DNA from: Cephalotrichum gorgonifer | Taxonomy: Eukaryota; Ascomycota; Sordariomycetes; Microascales; Microascaceae | Assembly: GCA_900312665.1 (NCBI GenBank) | Contig: ONZQ02000016.1 | Location: 453,582-517,581, forward strand | Length of the DNA stretch: 64,000 nt | Reading direction: 5' to 3' | Shown: positions 1 to 11,200 of the stretch, piece by piece | Position numbering within the stretch: position 1 is the stretch's first letter | Layout: each line of letters begins with the position of its first letter | Made by a program: the position numbers and the translations under genes | The notes under the pieces: generated by a model | What the model was told of the DNA's origin: nothing | What the model saw: only the letters and a program-made list of their open reading frames with translations | Database searches by the model: none

Positions 1-107
1 CGAGTCTGCCCTACACCGTTTCTGTCAGCACGACCGAGGTCGTCTACCTGATAAACTGGGTGGTCAAGAATAACGGGAGGCCGGAGCAGGTCCCGGATCC
101 TCCTTGA
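1..107 (+). CDS. 3' end of an unidentified protein-coding gene (partial)
   Basis: The frame beginning at base 3 is open from the window edge to a TGA at 105-107 and encodes about 34 residues ending in a Pro-rich tail (QVPDPP). The peptide looks protein-like, with a beta-type stretch (TVSVSTTEVVYLI) followed by a basic turn (WVVKNNGRP), and a second stop (TAG) follows immediately. I do not recognise the family. The start and most of the gene lie outside the window. It could also be a chance open frame, since only about 100 nt are visible. Confidence 0.35.
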   Translation, partial: SLPYTVSVSTTEVVYLINWVVKNNGRPEQVPDPP

Positions 108-491
108 TAGAGCCGTCTGGGATGGAAATGTTGGATACTTTGAATCAGAGAGGTTGCACCAAAATGGAGGCCCTCAATAGACTAAATAGTGTTGACTGTG
201 GAGGACTGTAATTCAATGGGCATCGACTTTTCAACAGGTCTGGCCCGGAAATATACCAAGCAAAATGTAACGCACCTTACCGCTGACAGATTCCGAGTCC
301 TGGTAAGTAAATAGGGCACATACCTAGAATTCAGGACTACATCAACTGGCATAGAAATTTATCGCGTATTAGTAGTAGTATTCTAATAGTTTCATAGCAG
401 GAGGAAGGTACCTATGGTGGCCTACAGTACTGCAACTTGGATCGTGCTCCAAAGCCCATTAATCTAAGGTTGGCATGTTCAAATTTCGGTT
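108..491. other. Spacer, no gene seen
   Basis: This is moderately AT-rich spacer between the partial gene at the left edge and the ankyrin gene. I see no convincing open frame or RNA gene. It presumably holds the 3' region of the first gene and the promoter of the second. Confidence 0.5.
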
Positions 492-2428
492 ATGCAGTTA
501 AGAGGGTATGGACCAGCACATTCTAATATCAATCTCGCTTGTCCCATTACCACTCTTACTGGGAACACTCTGCCGCGTTCCGTTCTTCTTCTTTTTTTTT
601 TTTTTTCCAATCCGCTGCCTCGACCTTCCGCGTACACTATAGGAAACAATGGAAAGCTACCTAGAGCAATACGACTTCCGCTACCGGACGCGAGAGAATT
701 CGTGTCCGGCCAGCATATCTTGCAGCTCGCCGTGTGCGACAGCGACCTCACCACACTCGAGGCCCTCCTCCGCACACCGCCCGACATCAACGACAGCTCC
801 AGTGTCGACACCCCACTCATGGTCGCCGTCTATTGGGAGAATCTAGAAGCAGCGCGCATGCTCCTCGACGCAGGCGCAGACCCTCTCCACAGACACCATA
901 CTTGTATCGGCTTCGATACGCCCGCTAGCCTCGCTGCGCGCCGAGGCAGTTTTGAAATTTTCCGTCTGATGTGGACGGCGCGGCCGGATGAGCTCACCAA
1001 GTACGAAAAGGACGGCCCGGGGGACAGTTGCTTGGTTTCGGCCGCCTTTCACGGCTGGACATGGCTGCTCGAGTACTTGCTCGACGGCCGGCTCGACAGC
1101 TCAGTGTGGAGTATGAAGAGGCTCGACGTGGCGCTCCTAAGTGCCGCGGGCGCGTGGCAGGTGCACGCTGCGACGCTCCTCCTCGACCGGGTAAAGACCT
1201 ATACGATTGACACGCTGCGGGAGGCGCTCTTGACGGCCGTGACCTTCAAGGCGGTGGACCCTAACTACACCAGGAACCCAGACTACCGGAGCATAGACTT
1301 CGCCAACCAGGAGCTCCTGGTCAAGCGCTTCCTTGAGGCTGGGCAGTTCAACCCGGATATTTATTACCATGGGGGGCCCTTAATCCACTACGCGGTTGAG
1401 GACATCAACCTCGCCGGTGCTTTACGAGCTCTTCTCGACAAGGGTAAGGACCTACTTCTTTTCCCGTGTGTGTATTTTCTCCCTCGATTTGCTCATCTTT
1501 GTCGTGCCGCAGAATAGGCGCCAACCCGGATTCTCGAGACGAAGACGGGAGGACTCCACTCCATCGCATCTTGATTCGCATTCGTGTGCACGAGCGACAA
1601 GGTAGTAGCTTTGACGAGACGCGTATCAACATGCTCCTCGAGCACGGGGCCTTAGTGACAGCCGCGGACCACCAGGGAGAGACCCCGCTGCACGCCGCCG
1701 CCCTCGCGTGCGACCTCGGTCTATTCCGCCGCTTCCTCCGCCGAGCGGCGCAAGACGCGCTCTCCGCGACCAACAACCACGGTGAAGCACTGCTGCACTA
1801 CGCCGCCACAGGGGGTAACGTGAGCGTCATGCGCTTCCTCCTCGAGGCCCCGACGACGATCCCCGACGACGTCAACAGGGCGAACTCGAACGGCTGGACC
1901 CCGCTCCTGTGCGCCCTGGCCCCGCCAGACCTAGAGGGGGAATACTCGTCCCCGTCCCAGAAGAGCCCCGCGGACGCAGCCCAGGCCGCCCACCTCCTCC
2001 TATCCCACGGTGCCGACGCGGGCGCCGTGACGGGTGAGGGCTGGTCAGCGCTGCACCTGCTCGCGCACTGCGGGAGCCACGCCGGCGACACGCGCTTCTC
2101 TGCACTGGCGGAGGCGCTCATCGACGGGGGGGCGCCGCTGCACGCCGAGGCGAGAGGCCTGCCGCCGAACTGGTGGTACGGGGGGAAGAAGGCCGGTGTG
2201 GGGAAGAAGGCCGGTGTGGTCATCGACGACTTCCCCTGGGGGTTCCGCATGCGGGTCTTGACTGAGGCGACGCGGGAGGAGGTCGTTGACCTCTCGCCCG
2301 AGGCCACAACGGCGGTGGGGTGGGCTCGGCGGTTTGGTGCGAAGGCGGTGGAGGGGGTTCTGCTTGCGCGAGGTGCGAAGCCGGCGCCGCGGAGGCTGTA
2401 TTCTTCCTTCTTTTCGCCGCCTTCATGA
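492..2428 (+). CDS. Ankyrin-repeat protein, two exons
   Basis: The exons are 492-1443 and 1518-2428. The 74-nt intron (GTAAGG...AATAG) joins a split glycine codon and yields the uninterrupted ankyrin sequence LLDKGANPDSRDEDGRTPLH. Repeats run through most of the protein, with typical TPLxxAxxxGxxxxVxxLLxxGA signatures: TPLMVAVYWENLEAARMLLDAGAD, LEHGALVTAADHQGETPLHAAA, EALLHYAATGGNVSVMRFLL, GWTPLLCALA, LLLSHGADAGAVTGEGWSALHLLA and others. Ankyrin arrays mediate protein binding, and the partner is unknown. There is no NACHT, F-box or other effector domain in this reading. The start is uncertain. ATG 492 gives 620 residues, but its first 50 or so codons cross a poly-T tract that looks like leader sequence. 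A better-looking ATG at 649 is in another frame and would need an unseen intron or a frameshift. Confidence 0.8.
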
Positions 2429-3223
2429 TTGTAGAAGCCTATTTTGCTCACCTGTATTGAGGAAAAATCTTGTGAATATGTTTGTTTCTAGGTAGACCGG
2501 CCCCGGCCTCCCGGACACCACCCGGTCGATCGGCCCCACCCTGGTTGGCCGGCCGAGTGGCTGGGTGACAATCGCATTCCCCCCAAAGCGTTCTTCCGGA
2601 GCTCGGCACTTGCTTGCTTTACTCGTCCTTCGGCTACATATAGGATATCAATCTGCTCCTAGCAGGTCAAGTAAAGTTTCAAAGGAAAGGAAAACCGGTC
2701 ATGGTCCTCCAATTAGACGCCTCGAGGTAGGTTTGACATGTACGTAAGTAGCCTTTTGCCAGTATCCAATTTTGGCTCCTCCCACTGTATGTACGTACTG
2801 ACAAAACCTCGTGAATATCTTGAGATTTTCCAGTTCCGGGATGCCACATGGTCGGCCGGCCCCACATTAATCAAGACACCGACGTCGATTCCCGCAAATC
2901 ACCGTCTTCCACGGCCAACATGACAAGCTAGACATGAGTTGTTGGCTTGTACGAATTCTGGACAAATTTAGCGGCTTACCCGCAATACTACTCCTGCTGG
3001 GCGTTGAACTGTTGTATTTGTCTGCATTCCGTACAGCCCCCCAAGTGCGTACTTTTCACGTTACATGGTACCCAGAGAATGATGTGACGTAGCGGCATAT
3101 AAGTCCCAAGGCTCTGTCGGCTGTTCGCTTCGGTAGGCAATTGGATTACCTCCGTTTGAAATAGTCGCTTCTAAATACAGCTTCTTAAACGCCAGCAAAC
3201 ACCAAGCGAAGAGGTACAAAACA
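2429..3223. other. Spacer, no gene seen
   Basis: No supportable gene. The stretch holds GC-rich blocks with repeated GGCCGGCC/CGGCCCCAC words near 2500-2560 and again near 2850-2870. The last 200 nt would be the promoter and leader of the small gene starting at 3224. Confidence 0.5.
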
Positions 3224-3724
3224 ATGACTACCATCACGCGAGGGCTCACGAGGGGCCTTCCCCGCCCCGCCACGGCGTATCTGGCCCGGGGATTCACGAC
3301 CACCGCCCCCGCGAAGACGGGCCTGAAGGACACTATCAAGACCGTTGACCGGAAGGTCAGCGATACACTTGTTGGTAGTATTAACATTGGCGGTACGGCA
3401 GTCCCCCAAACCCCCAGCCCAGCTACTCTCCTGTTCCTTCCCAAGATGTCCCTCCCAGAACGCGAATGGACTCTTGAAGCAAGAGGGTCGAGATGGGGGA
3501 GGATATGAATGCTTGAATCGAAACGCTAACGGCGGCACAAAGCTTCCGTCGCACATAAACTCAGGTTGGCGGGCGAAACCGTGGTCCACGGGAAGGAGGG
3601 CGCCGACAGGGTGCGCCGTGAGGGCTCGTGGGAGGGAAAGGGGGGAACGAAGCCGCACGAGCCGAGACAGAAGTTGAAGGTGGGGGAAGGAAGTCAGCCC
3701 CCTTGGACGGGCAGCGACTTTTGA
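3224..3724 (+). CDS. Small probable mitochondrial protein (LEA-like), two exons
   Basis: ATG 3224 has a good fungal context (AAACAATGAC). The first 33 residues are rich in Arg, Thr and Ser with no acidic residue and end in ARGFTTTAPAKTG, a typical mitochondrial presequence with a likely cleavage after GFTTTA. It is followed by KTVDRKVSDTLV, a helical amphipathic stretch like those of small fungal LEA-type mitochondrial proteins. The long frame ends at 3508, but a phase-matched intron 3375-3542 (donor GTAGTA, branch CTAAC at 3525-3529, acceptor AAAG) leads to a second coding stretch rich in Gly, Lys and Glu that ends at TGA 3722-3724. That model gives 110 residues. An alternative acceptor at 3564 cannot be excluded. 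Presequence confidence is good; exon 2 and the family name are inference. Confidence 0.5.
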
Positions 3725-4639
3725 GTAATGAAGGGCGGGTGGGTATAACTTAGAGAAACATACCTGATGAGGGTATCGCGAAGTGGGAATTGGATAGGTA
3801 TATGGGGGAGCCCGTCGCAGTGCCACGATATAAGGAAATGGAAAGGGGAAGGAGGGGAAGGTAATGTTTTCTACTTGCAGTACAGTTTGTTAATATTAGT
3901 CGGTAATCATTACCACCATTGTCTTTATTCACCTCTAGAGCTTTGAAAATGGAGATGCCACAAGATATATGCTAGGATTTGCCAATTTTCCTCTCCTTCG
4001 CTCCTTTGATTACTCTGCATCTGCCATGTTCCTAGAAGTTGGAAATTTTCAAGCCTCATTTTCTTGGCTCCCTCACTCCTCCCACCGCAGATCTCAACTG
4101 AGAGAATTCTAATGCTCGTCTCCTTCGCTCCTTCCTCGACATCTTTTCACCACGCCACTGTCCCACCAGTTAATGACAGAGCCCGAAGGGAAAGGACCCC
4201 AAGGGAAAGAGCTCAAAGGGAAAGAGCTCAAGGGAAAGAACAGCTTGTACAGTGCCATCCCTTCCTTGTGGCTGGGTGATTGGTGTACTGGCCCACACTC
4301 ATAAACCCCCGTTCCCCGACGAACCAATATCACTATCCCTCATGCTCCCCGCCTCGCATCACCGCATACCTTGAACAACGAACAACAATGCATCAAGCCT
4401 ACCCGGTAAATCAAGGCGGTTTGGAGCCATCTTTGATGTTGCTGGGAAGGTCTATGATCCAACTCTCTTTCTCTCTCCCTATTTTCTCATGACATTCCTG
4501 CTTTTCCCAAGAAACAGGTTATTGTGGTTTGGGGCCATCAACGCGTCGCTGTGAGGGCTACTTCCTGGGGTGTTCGTTTGCCCACATACACATCACCGGA
4601 CTTTTTCACCAAGCCATGGTGATTTAGAGTCATCGTTGA
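3725..4639. other. Spacer with a short minisatellite, no gene seen
   Basis: No supportable gene. A purine-rich minisatellite lies at 4184-4242, annotated separately. The remainder is unremarkable spacer between the small mitochondrial gene and the methyltransferase relic. Confidence 0.45.
4184..4242. repeat. Minisatellite, about four copies of a 14-nt purine-rich unit
   Basis: Four imperfect head-to-tail copies of the unit CAAGGGAAAGAGCT are visible. The units vary at the end (GGACCC, GAGCT, GAACA). It lies in non-coding spacer. Confidence 0.7.
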
Positions 4640-4655
4640 CATTGAGGTAGGTGCC

Positions 4656-4880
4656 ATGTCCAGTTCCTTTCTTCATTGTCCTCACAGCCACAAGTCATTC
4701 GCCCTGAAGTATATTCTCAAGGTCAATCCCAAGCTCGTCAACTTGCAAGAATGTCCATTTGGCACCTGGGAATCATCGCGGGGCAGTACTTGCTCATGGC
4801 TGGGTAGCATGCCCTACACGTGTCGGTCCACTCGCTGGAGAGTTGTCGCCCCAGATGAAGTAATGGTAAGATATCATTGA
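4656..4880 (+). pseudogene. Degenerate fragment of a DNMT5-type methyltransferase domain
   Basis: Translation of part of this stretch reads ALKYILKVNPKLVNLQE, which matches SLKYILKVRPKLVVLEN of the large methyltransferase gene on the opposite strand (its residues about 223-239, coding DNA near 12120-12150). Similarity continues at the DNA level through the segments encoding APWETIAGQYF and GYHAVHISVD, at roughly three quarters identity by eye over about 140 nt. At least one single-base insertion and one deletion break the frame. The ENV motif (motif VI) is destroyed and no other methyltransferase motifs can be read around it. It is a relic of a second copy, oriented opposite to the intact domain. 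The limits of the homologous block are approximate. Confidence 0.7.
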
Positions 4881-5274
4881 GCCAAGGATCTCGTCCTCTC
4901 CCTCGCTCGATTTGCAATCTACTACCTCTCTCCAGTTGGATAGCGTCCCCAAAATAACAAAACTCATTATAGGAAAATCGGATTGTCCTAGGAAGAGCCG
5001 GTTCATTGCCAAACACCATTTTAAATCCTCAGAAGAAATCCAAAGCTCTATCCAGTTGCCAGACGCCAATCCCACGTTGCCCCATTCACCCTTTCCATAC
5101 AACCCCACCATCCTCTGGACTCCTAATGAGCCAGCTAGATCCTGCAAACATCAAATAAAAGTAATCAATCCAACATCCCAATTCTACCTCACCTCCCAAC
5201 GCCCAGCGCTAACCTTGAAGCCAGCCAGCACCTCGTCGTCTAGAGCCAAGGAAGTGGACCACCGGGATACTCCC

Positions 5275-8200
5275 TCAAAAGAGATTATCTGTGTCGTTGT
5301 AGTCCACTATCTTCCTGAAGAGCAGCTCCAGCTCCGCCGGCTGAAGTAGAGACCCTCTCTCCGACGGCTTCTGTCCACTGAACGCCGGGCCATCATGCTT
5401 TGGCATCGTCGGAAGATTGGCCAGGTCGACTTCGCCATTCTCATCTGGCTCAAGATGCGCCTTCATGTGGTGCTCAAGGACGTCAACATCAAGGCTGTTC
5501 TCCGCCACGAGGTGGTAAACATGCACGGTTTTCTTCTGACCCGGCCTATCACATCTCCCAACGGCCTGATCAACCACCATTTGCCAGCTCCTCTGGTCGC
5601 GGGAGAAGAGCGAACCAATGAAGATGACGTGGTTCGCGATTGTCAAGTTGCTCCCCGCTGAGTCGCTTGAGTTTAATCGTTGGAGCAACACGTCGCCTGT
5701 GCCACCTTGGAAACTCTGGAGGGCATTGGCGGAGCTGGTCCCGGTGTCTGTACGCCCGACCGAGAAGTTGGCGTCGGCTAGGCACTTTTCGACTCCATCG
5801 AGCTGCTGCGCGTAAGGAACAAACACAAGAACCTTCTCCCCTTTCTTTTTCGCCGCGTCTACAATGTCGACCATCTTCTGGAGTTTCCCACCGAACCCAA
5901 GGGTCTCCAGCAGAACGCTGCCCGCCTTCGTCACGAGCTTGTCGCCCCGGATATCGTTGTCCAAGACGGGGTAATTGCAGCGACGGGCATTGCACCGAGG
6001 AAGGGCTGGAGAGCCATCGATATTCGTGGGTGGATTTGCGTACAGATGACTGATGCACCCTGAGCAAAGAAGGTGTCCACAGGTCGGAAGTACGTAGGCG
6101 TCGGATGGCCGCCTGATTTGAGTCGTCTCGCAGCTATGACAAAACAAACGGGGATACGGCTGCATTGCAAGAAGCATGGTCACTGTCTCCCCATTTCCGC
6201 GGCAAAGCTTGCACCAGGACATGTGGTCACTTGCCATCCTACTGTTTCGGGCTCCACAGTCTTCACAGAATTTGTGGTCGCAGCCTACGGAGGCTTCGAT
6301 GGCGCTTGACAATACGCCCGTCTTCGCACAGCCGTCGCACGTCCGCCCGTCGAGTTGTTCCAGGGACAGCGACCTCAGAGTTGTCAGGAACCGGAAGCGG
6401 TGGTAAGCCTCGGGTATTTTCTCATAGGCCCCCCCGGTCGCACTCTGCGAGACCCAGGTGAGGTCCTCGAGGCCATCCTCCACGTCAGTTCCCCTCAGGT
6501 GTCTCCACACGCCGACCAACGGGAACCTTTGGGGAAGGCTCATGCCAAACTCCCAGTACTTCTCGGTACAGCCTCCTGACTTGTGCTTGGCGAGAAGGCT
6601 CTTCAAGTCGTCAATGGTATCGCTGAGGAGACACTTCAGTCCGATCTTTCTTGCCTGCATGCGAAGCATTTGGTGTTGCAGAGTCCCACCTGTGAGGCCA
6701 GATCGCATCTCTACGTCGTCGGCGCCGAATTGTTCGCAGCGGCGGACTTTAGATTCTTCGATGATCTGCCTTGTCGCTGATTTGAGGTCCTCTATGCTCA
6801 TGGTGTCAAGGGTATCGGGAACAGGGCGATCAAGAGCGCAAGCGCAATCTCGGTACAAAAGTTTGAGTTGCGGTAGTTGACACGGCTCCTTTATCTCCAA
6901 GAGCCTGGCATGGATCTCCGGGTACCAGTCAACGAGGAAATTCGTCCCAGGGCCGCCTTCGCGCTTTTGCCATTTTGAGGGCAGCCAGTTCTCTGGAAGT
7001 TCCATTTTGGCGTCATCAACTCTATCAGCGAGTAGGGTGGTACGAAGAAGGTTGAGAATCTCCTGGCCCCCCACGGCGGGTTCCTTTTGGTGTACAATTT
7101 CAGACACCAACGAGTCGAGATACCTTTTTGCTTGTCGGAATTTTCGGTCCCTGTTCTGGCGTTTCTGCGTCTTTCCTGACGAAGCCCGAGGCGCTTCTCC
7201 CTCGCCCTCAACAGCCTGCGAGTCTTCCTCCGCCCCATTCCCACCGTAATCATCATACACTTCTCCACTGACCACCTCCTCCCTGCTCGCCACATTTATA
7301 TCCTCCATCTCTGGGAACTCATCGACTAGGAACATCAACCTGTCGAACTGGGACTTGAAAGTCGAGCAAAGGCGCTGGTAGGATAATTTGGCGTCGTCGA
7401 CCAGGCGTGTGAGGGAATCCAATATCGTAATCCCAGGTGTGTTGGCCACCGATGAGGCATTGAAACCAATGGACGGCAGTGTAGTATGCAGGAGCAAGGC
7501 CTGAATAGCTGCATCAAGGCGGCCGTTTTGAGATTCGTCCTTGAAGAAGGTTTTGGCACCTGCGACCTCAATGATCGGCTTGAGCAACTCGTTCCCATCA
7601 AGACTCAGCCCCTGCACATCCCACCTCGCGGCAAACAAGCAATGTTGCAATCGGAGGTAATGCGCGATGACTGGCGTGTCCATCGGGACGAAAACAACCC
7701 TCTTGATGACTTCGTATTCTTTGTTGTCGGCAGCCTCGTTCCTTCGCATGAAGTGCCGAATGAACTCTTGTCCTTGCTGGTGCCGCTCGAAAGCAAAGGT
7801 CGTGGTCTTCAGCTGGCGAAGGGCACGATACCCCTCCGAGGCCGACATGTCCGCGCACGAAGGCCCCTCGGTGACCTCGTGGAGGTGGAGGGGTAGAGCG
7901 GGCTCGACCCTCGCGACATGAACGTTCAACATGGAAGCAATCGAGCAAACTGACGACAGCTTCGTGAGAGGCGGGGTGCCGGAAAGCAGCCACTTGGAAC
8001 TCGCTACTGTCATCCGCACAAACGTCTCCACTTCATGGTCCTCGTACGAGAACTCATCAAGTACCAATCGAGTAAAGCTGAGAGACTCGAGGAAGATTCC
8101 TGAGCCATCATCTTCGTAGTAACTCTGCGCCGTCTCCTCCTTGACCGGCGCTCTTCTCTTACCTTTTGCCGCCGCCGGCGTCTTCCGTTTCCTTGTCGAA

Positions 8201-11200
8201 GCCTTCCCGGCATCATTATCGACCTCGCCATTATCCGCATCTGATCCGTTGGCAGCTTTTGGCGCTGATCCATTTCTGTTGGTTTTCTTCGCCTTCGACG
8301 GCCTTCCTCCCGCGCTGTTGGGTGTATTCTCAACGTCGGTGTCAGACGCTTGATCAGCCTTCAGTGCCTTCACGACTTTTATCTTCCTGGCATTGGATTT
8401 CTTTCCTCGCCCGCTGGGAGGAACATGGCTGGCCTCTGCTGCGTGAAGAACGCCTTGGTTGAAAGCTAAGCGGGCTGCGATCTCGTCGGCGACGTTGAGG
8501 CTCGCGTCCTGGGCCTTGGCCTCGAAGATCTCTCGCATAGCTCGACAGCACTTCGAGACAAAGTCATGATAATTACGACTGTTGTCCGGCCCATGCATTT
8601 GAGGTTGGCCCGATACGGTCGCAAGCCTCTGGAGCCCCTTCGACGCCGTTGCCGCAGCGAGGTTGAACTTGACCGCCCGAATGCTTGCGATGATGATGTC
8701 GGCGTTCGCTATCACTTGCCTCTTGACCAGCCTTCTCGACTTCAGGACCAGGACTTTCTAAGTCTCTGTACCTAAGAACCTCCTGACTTCATCCCTCCAC
8801 TGATCGACAATGTGGTGTGGGACGATGATGAGCGTCGCCTTGGAATGAATCAGCCCCTCCCCGCAGTCCATTCGACGTTGATTGATTGAGTCTTCGATGC
8901 GACCTCTCTCGTGGTCCAGCAAAGCAAGCGTGACCACGGTCTTTCCAAAACCAACTTCGTGAGCAACGACTCCTCCTCGCCCCCAATTCTCGTTTGTAGC
9001 TCTCCCGACGAGCCTGAGACCAATCTGGCGTTCATGATGCTCTTCCACCTCCGCCTCGATAAATGGCGCAGGATCCCTTTCACGCTTGAGCATCCACCTG
9101 ACGCAAGGCATCTGATTTGGCCAGAGTTTGTTTCCGGTTTTGTCAAAAGAAGGAATATTAAGCGGCCCGTCGTCGTTCTCTGGGACCCTTAGTACAGCTT
9201 CGGCAAAAGGAGTAAAGATGCCAGGAGAGTCAATGAAGTCGGTAACGATCTGCGCGGTGGCCTTGACACGATCTGTCCTTCGGCGCACCCCCATCTCGGC
9301 TCCTTCCCGTGGCAGATGACCGGCAGCACGGTGGCAAAGTGCGGACAAGTTGAGCTCGACGTGCATCGTCATCTGCGTCTGGTCGTGGTCCATCCCGACA
9401 TAGATCTTGAAGGGAGGCGGACGCTCGTTGATGTTCCGTTCGAACGTCTCGCACTCGGTTATGTCTTCGACAACCTGGACGACCTTGTGACACTCGTTTC
9501 GGAGGCGGTGGAGGGTGGGTACCTCGGGCACGCAGCGACGGCATAAGTCCTGAGGTAGGTCGACTTCTCCAGAGGATGAGGGTCCTCGCAGCAAGGAGAT
9601 TCGCTTGAATGCAAAAGCGAAGTTTTTGAGTAAGTCGTCATGGTTATGAGTTGATACGGAGAACAGGCGGCACTCGACCGGTTGTGGTACCATCAATATG
9701 TCGTCGTCGTCGTCCTTGGGGGTACAGAAGTCAGGTTTCCACAGGGATCGGTGAGCTTCGTTTCTCCACGAGATGTCTTTCAAAGGAACCCGGATATGCA
9801 GCCATGGAACGGACCTATCGCAGTTATTGCGATGAAGTTGAAGAGGCCTGTTTCCCAAGAGAATACGGCCTGCAGTTGCTTCCGGGGAGGGAGGAGAGTC
9901 GTCATCCGACACCATTACATCAGCTCCGCGGTCCTCGTTAGAGTGCTGCCGCGTGCTGACCCATAGGCCCGGGACTTCACAAAGGAGGGGCTTGGGTTCT
10001 TTGATGTCAACGGGAGGGGATTTGATTGCCGCTTCCTTCGTGGTCATTCCCCCCTTCCTGCATGGTCGGACAACCATGTTTCCCTGGGATGAGCTAGCAG
10101 CGAGCACCAGAACTTTCTCTTCATTGGCACCATTCTCCTTGTCCTTAGCTAGATTCCTGCTGATGCGTTCCCATTTGGAGATCTTTGGGCGGAAGTTCGC
10201 AGGGAAGAGGAGAAGAGGCTCTCGCCTCTCGAAGAGCTCCAAAACGCGGTTGGACTTGGCAATGACGAAACGGTCATCAGTGGCGGGCTTAGAGGGGTCG
10301 GGCTGCATCATGTGGAACAATCCCAAATCCCGAGCGATGAACAGAACAGCGTGGGAAGCACCGCACTTTTCTGTGAGCTCATATGTCTCGGCAAGGGCTT
10401 GGTTGACGGCCTCAGAGACCCTCGGATCGACATCACCGGACCCGGCTCCATTCCTCATGGAGATGATGTCGTACTTAATCCTGAACTCCCTGTCCCAGTC
10501 TTTGTTTATTTCCACTTCAACCTCGTGTCTGTCGTCTACCCAGAGCAGCCAGTCCTGCTTCGATGGTATGTGCGAGGAATCGGCCTTGTTCATGACTGCG
10601 CGGAGACATGGGATTTGAGTGTCTTCGCCGGGGTCGGGCCTTCTACATTTTGGGACATCCATGTAGATGGTCCAGGTGACTGCGGTCGCAGAGATTACGA
10701 CGTGCGCGAATGATCGGCTGGAGGTGTAGAACACGGTCAAATCTTGCCCGACATGGCAACCGTCGTAGAAGTACGTGACCGAGTTGCAGCAGACAATGAA
10801 GGCCTTCTCCATGGCGGTGGAGATGCGAGTGGACGAGAACGAATCGATGGTGGGGACGTGCAGGCCATCCTCTCGATCATCCGTGGTCAGAGTGAAGGTC
10901 GGGGGGAAGAGGGAGCCAAGGAGCTGAGTCGTCTCGGCGCGGCTATGGAGCTTGAAGTCGATCTTGAGCGGCTCGGGGTCGAAATTGTGCTGGGGATTCC
11001 CAGCGCAGAACTTGCAGCGGATCTCGCTACAATCCCTGCAAAGTAAAAGGTTCCAGGCTCGGTTGCGGATACCCAAACCATCACAGCGGCAGTAGGACCG
11101 GGAGTGCTTGTACAGGTCCACCAGTCTTCTGACGGTGGTAGCAAATGAACCAACCGCCGATTGGTGGCACTCTCCGGTCACGTCCTGCATCTCCCTGATT

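Noticed and set aside
1798..2451. 217-codon open frame on the minus strand under the ankyrin gene
   Set aside because: The plus strand carries clear ankyrin repeats; the antisense frame is rich in Arg, Ser and Pro with no domain.
8709..8771. 63-nt intron that would remove the TAG of the DNMT5-type gene
   Set aside because: Its donor GTACAG is weak, no clear branch site is seen, and the removed residues (KVLVLKSRRL...) look like the conserved strand of the SNF2 fold. It is kept only as an alternative to be tested by RNA-seq.
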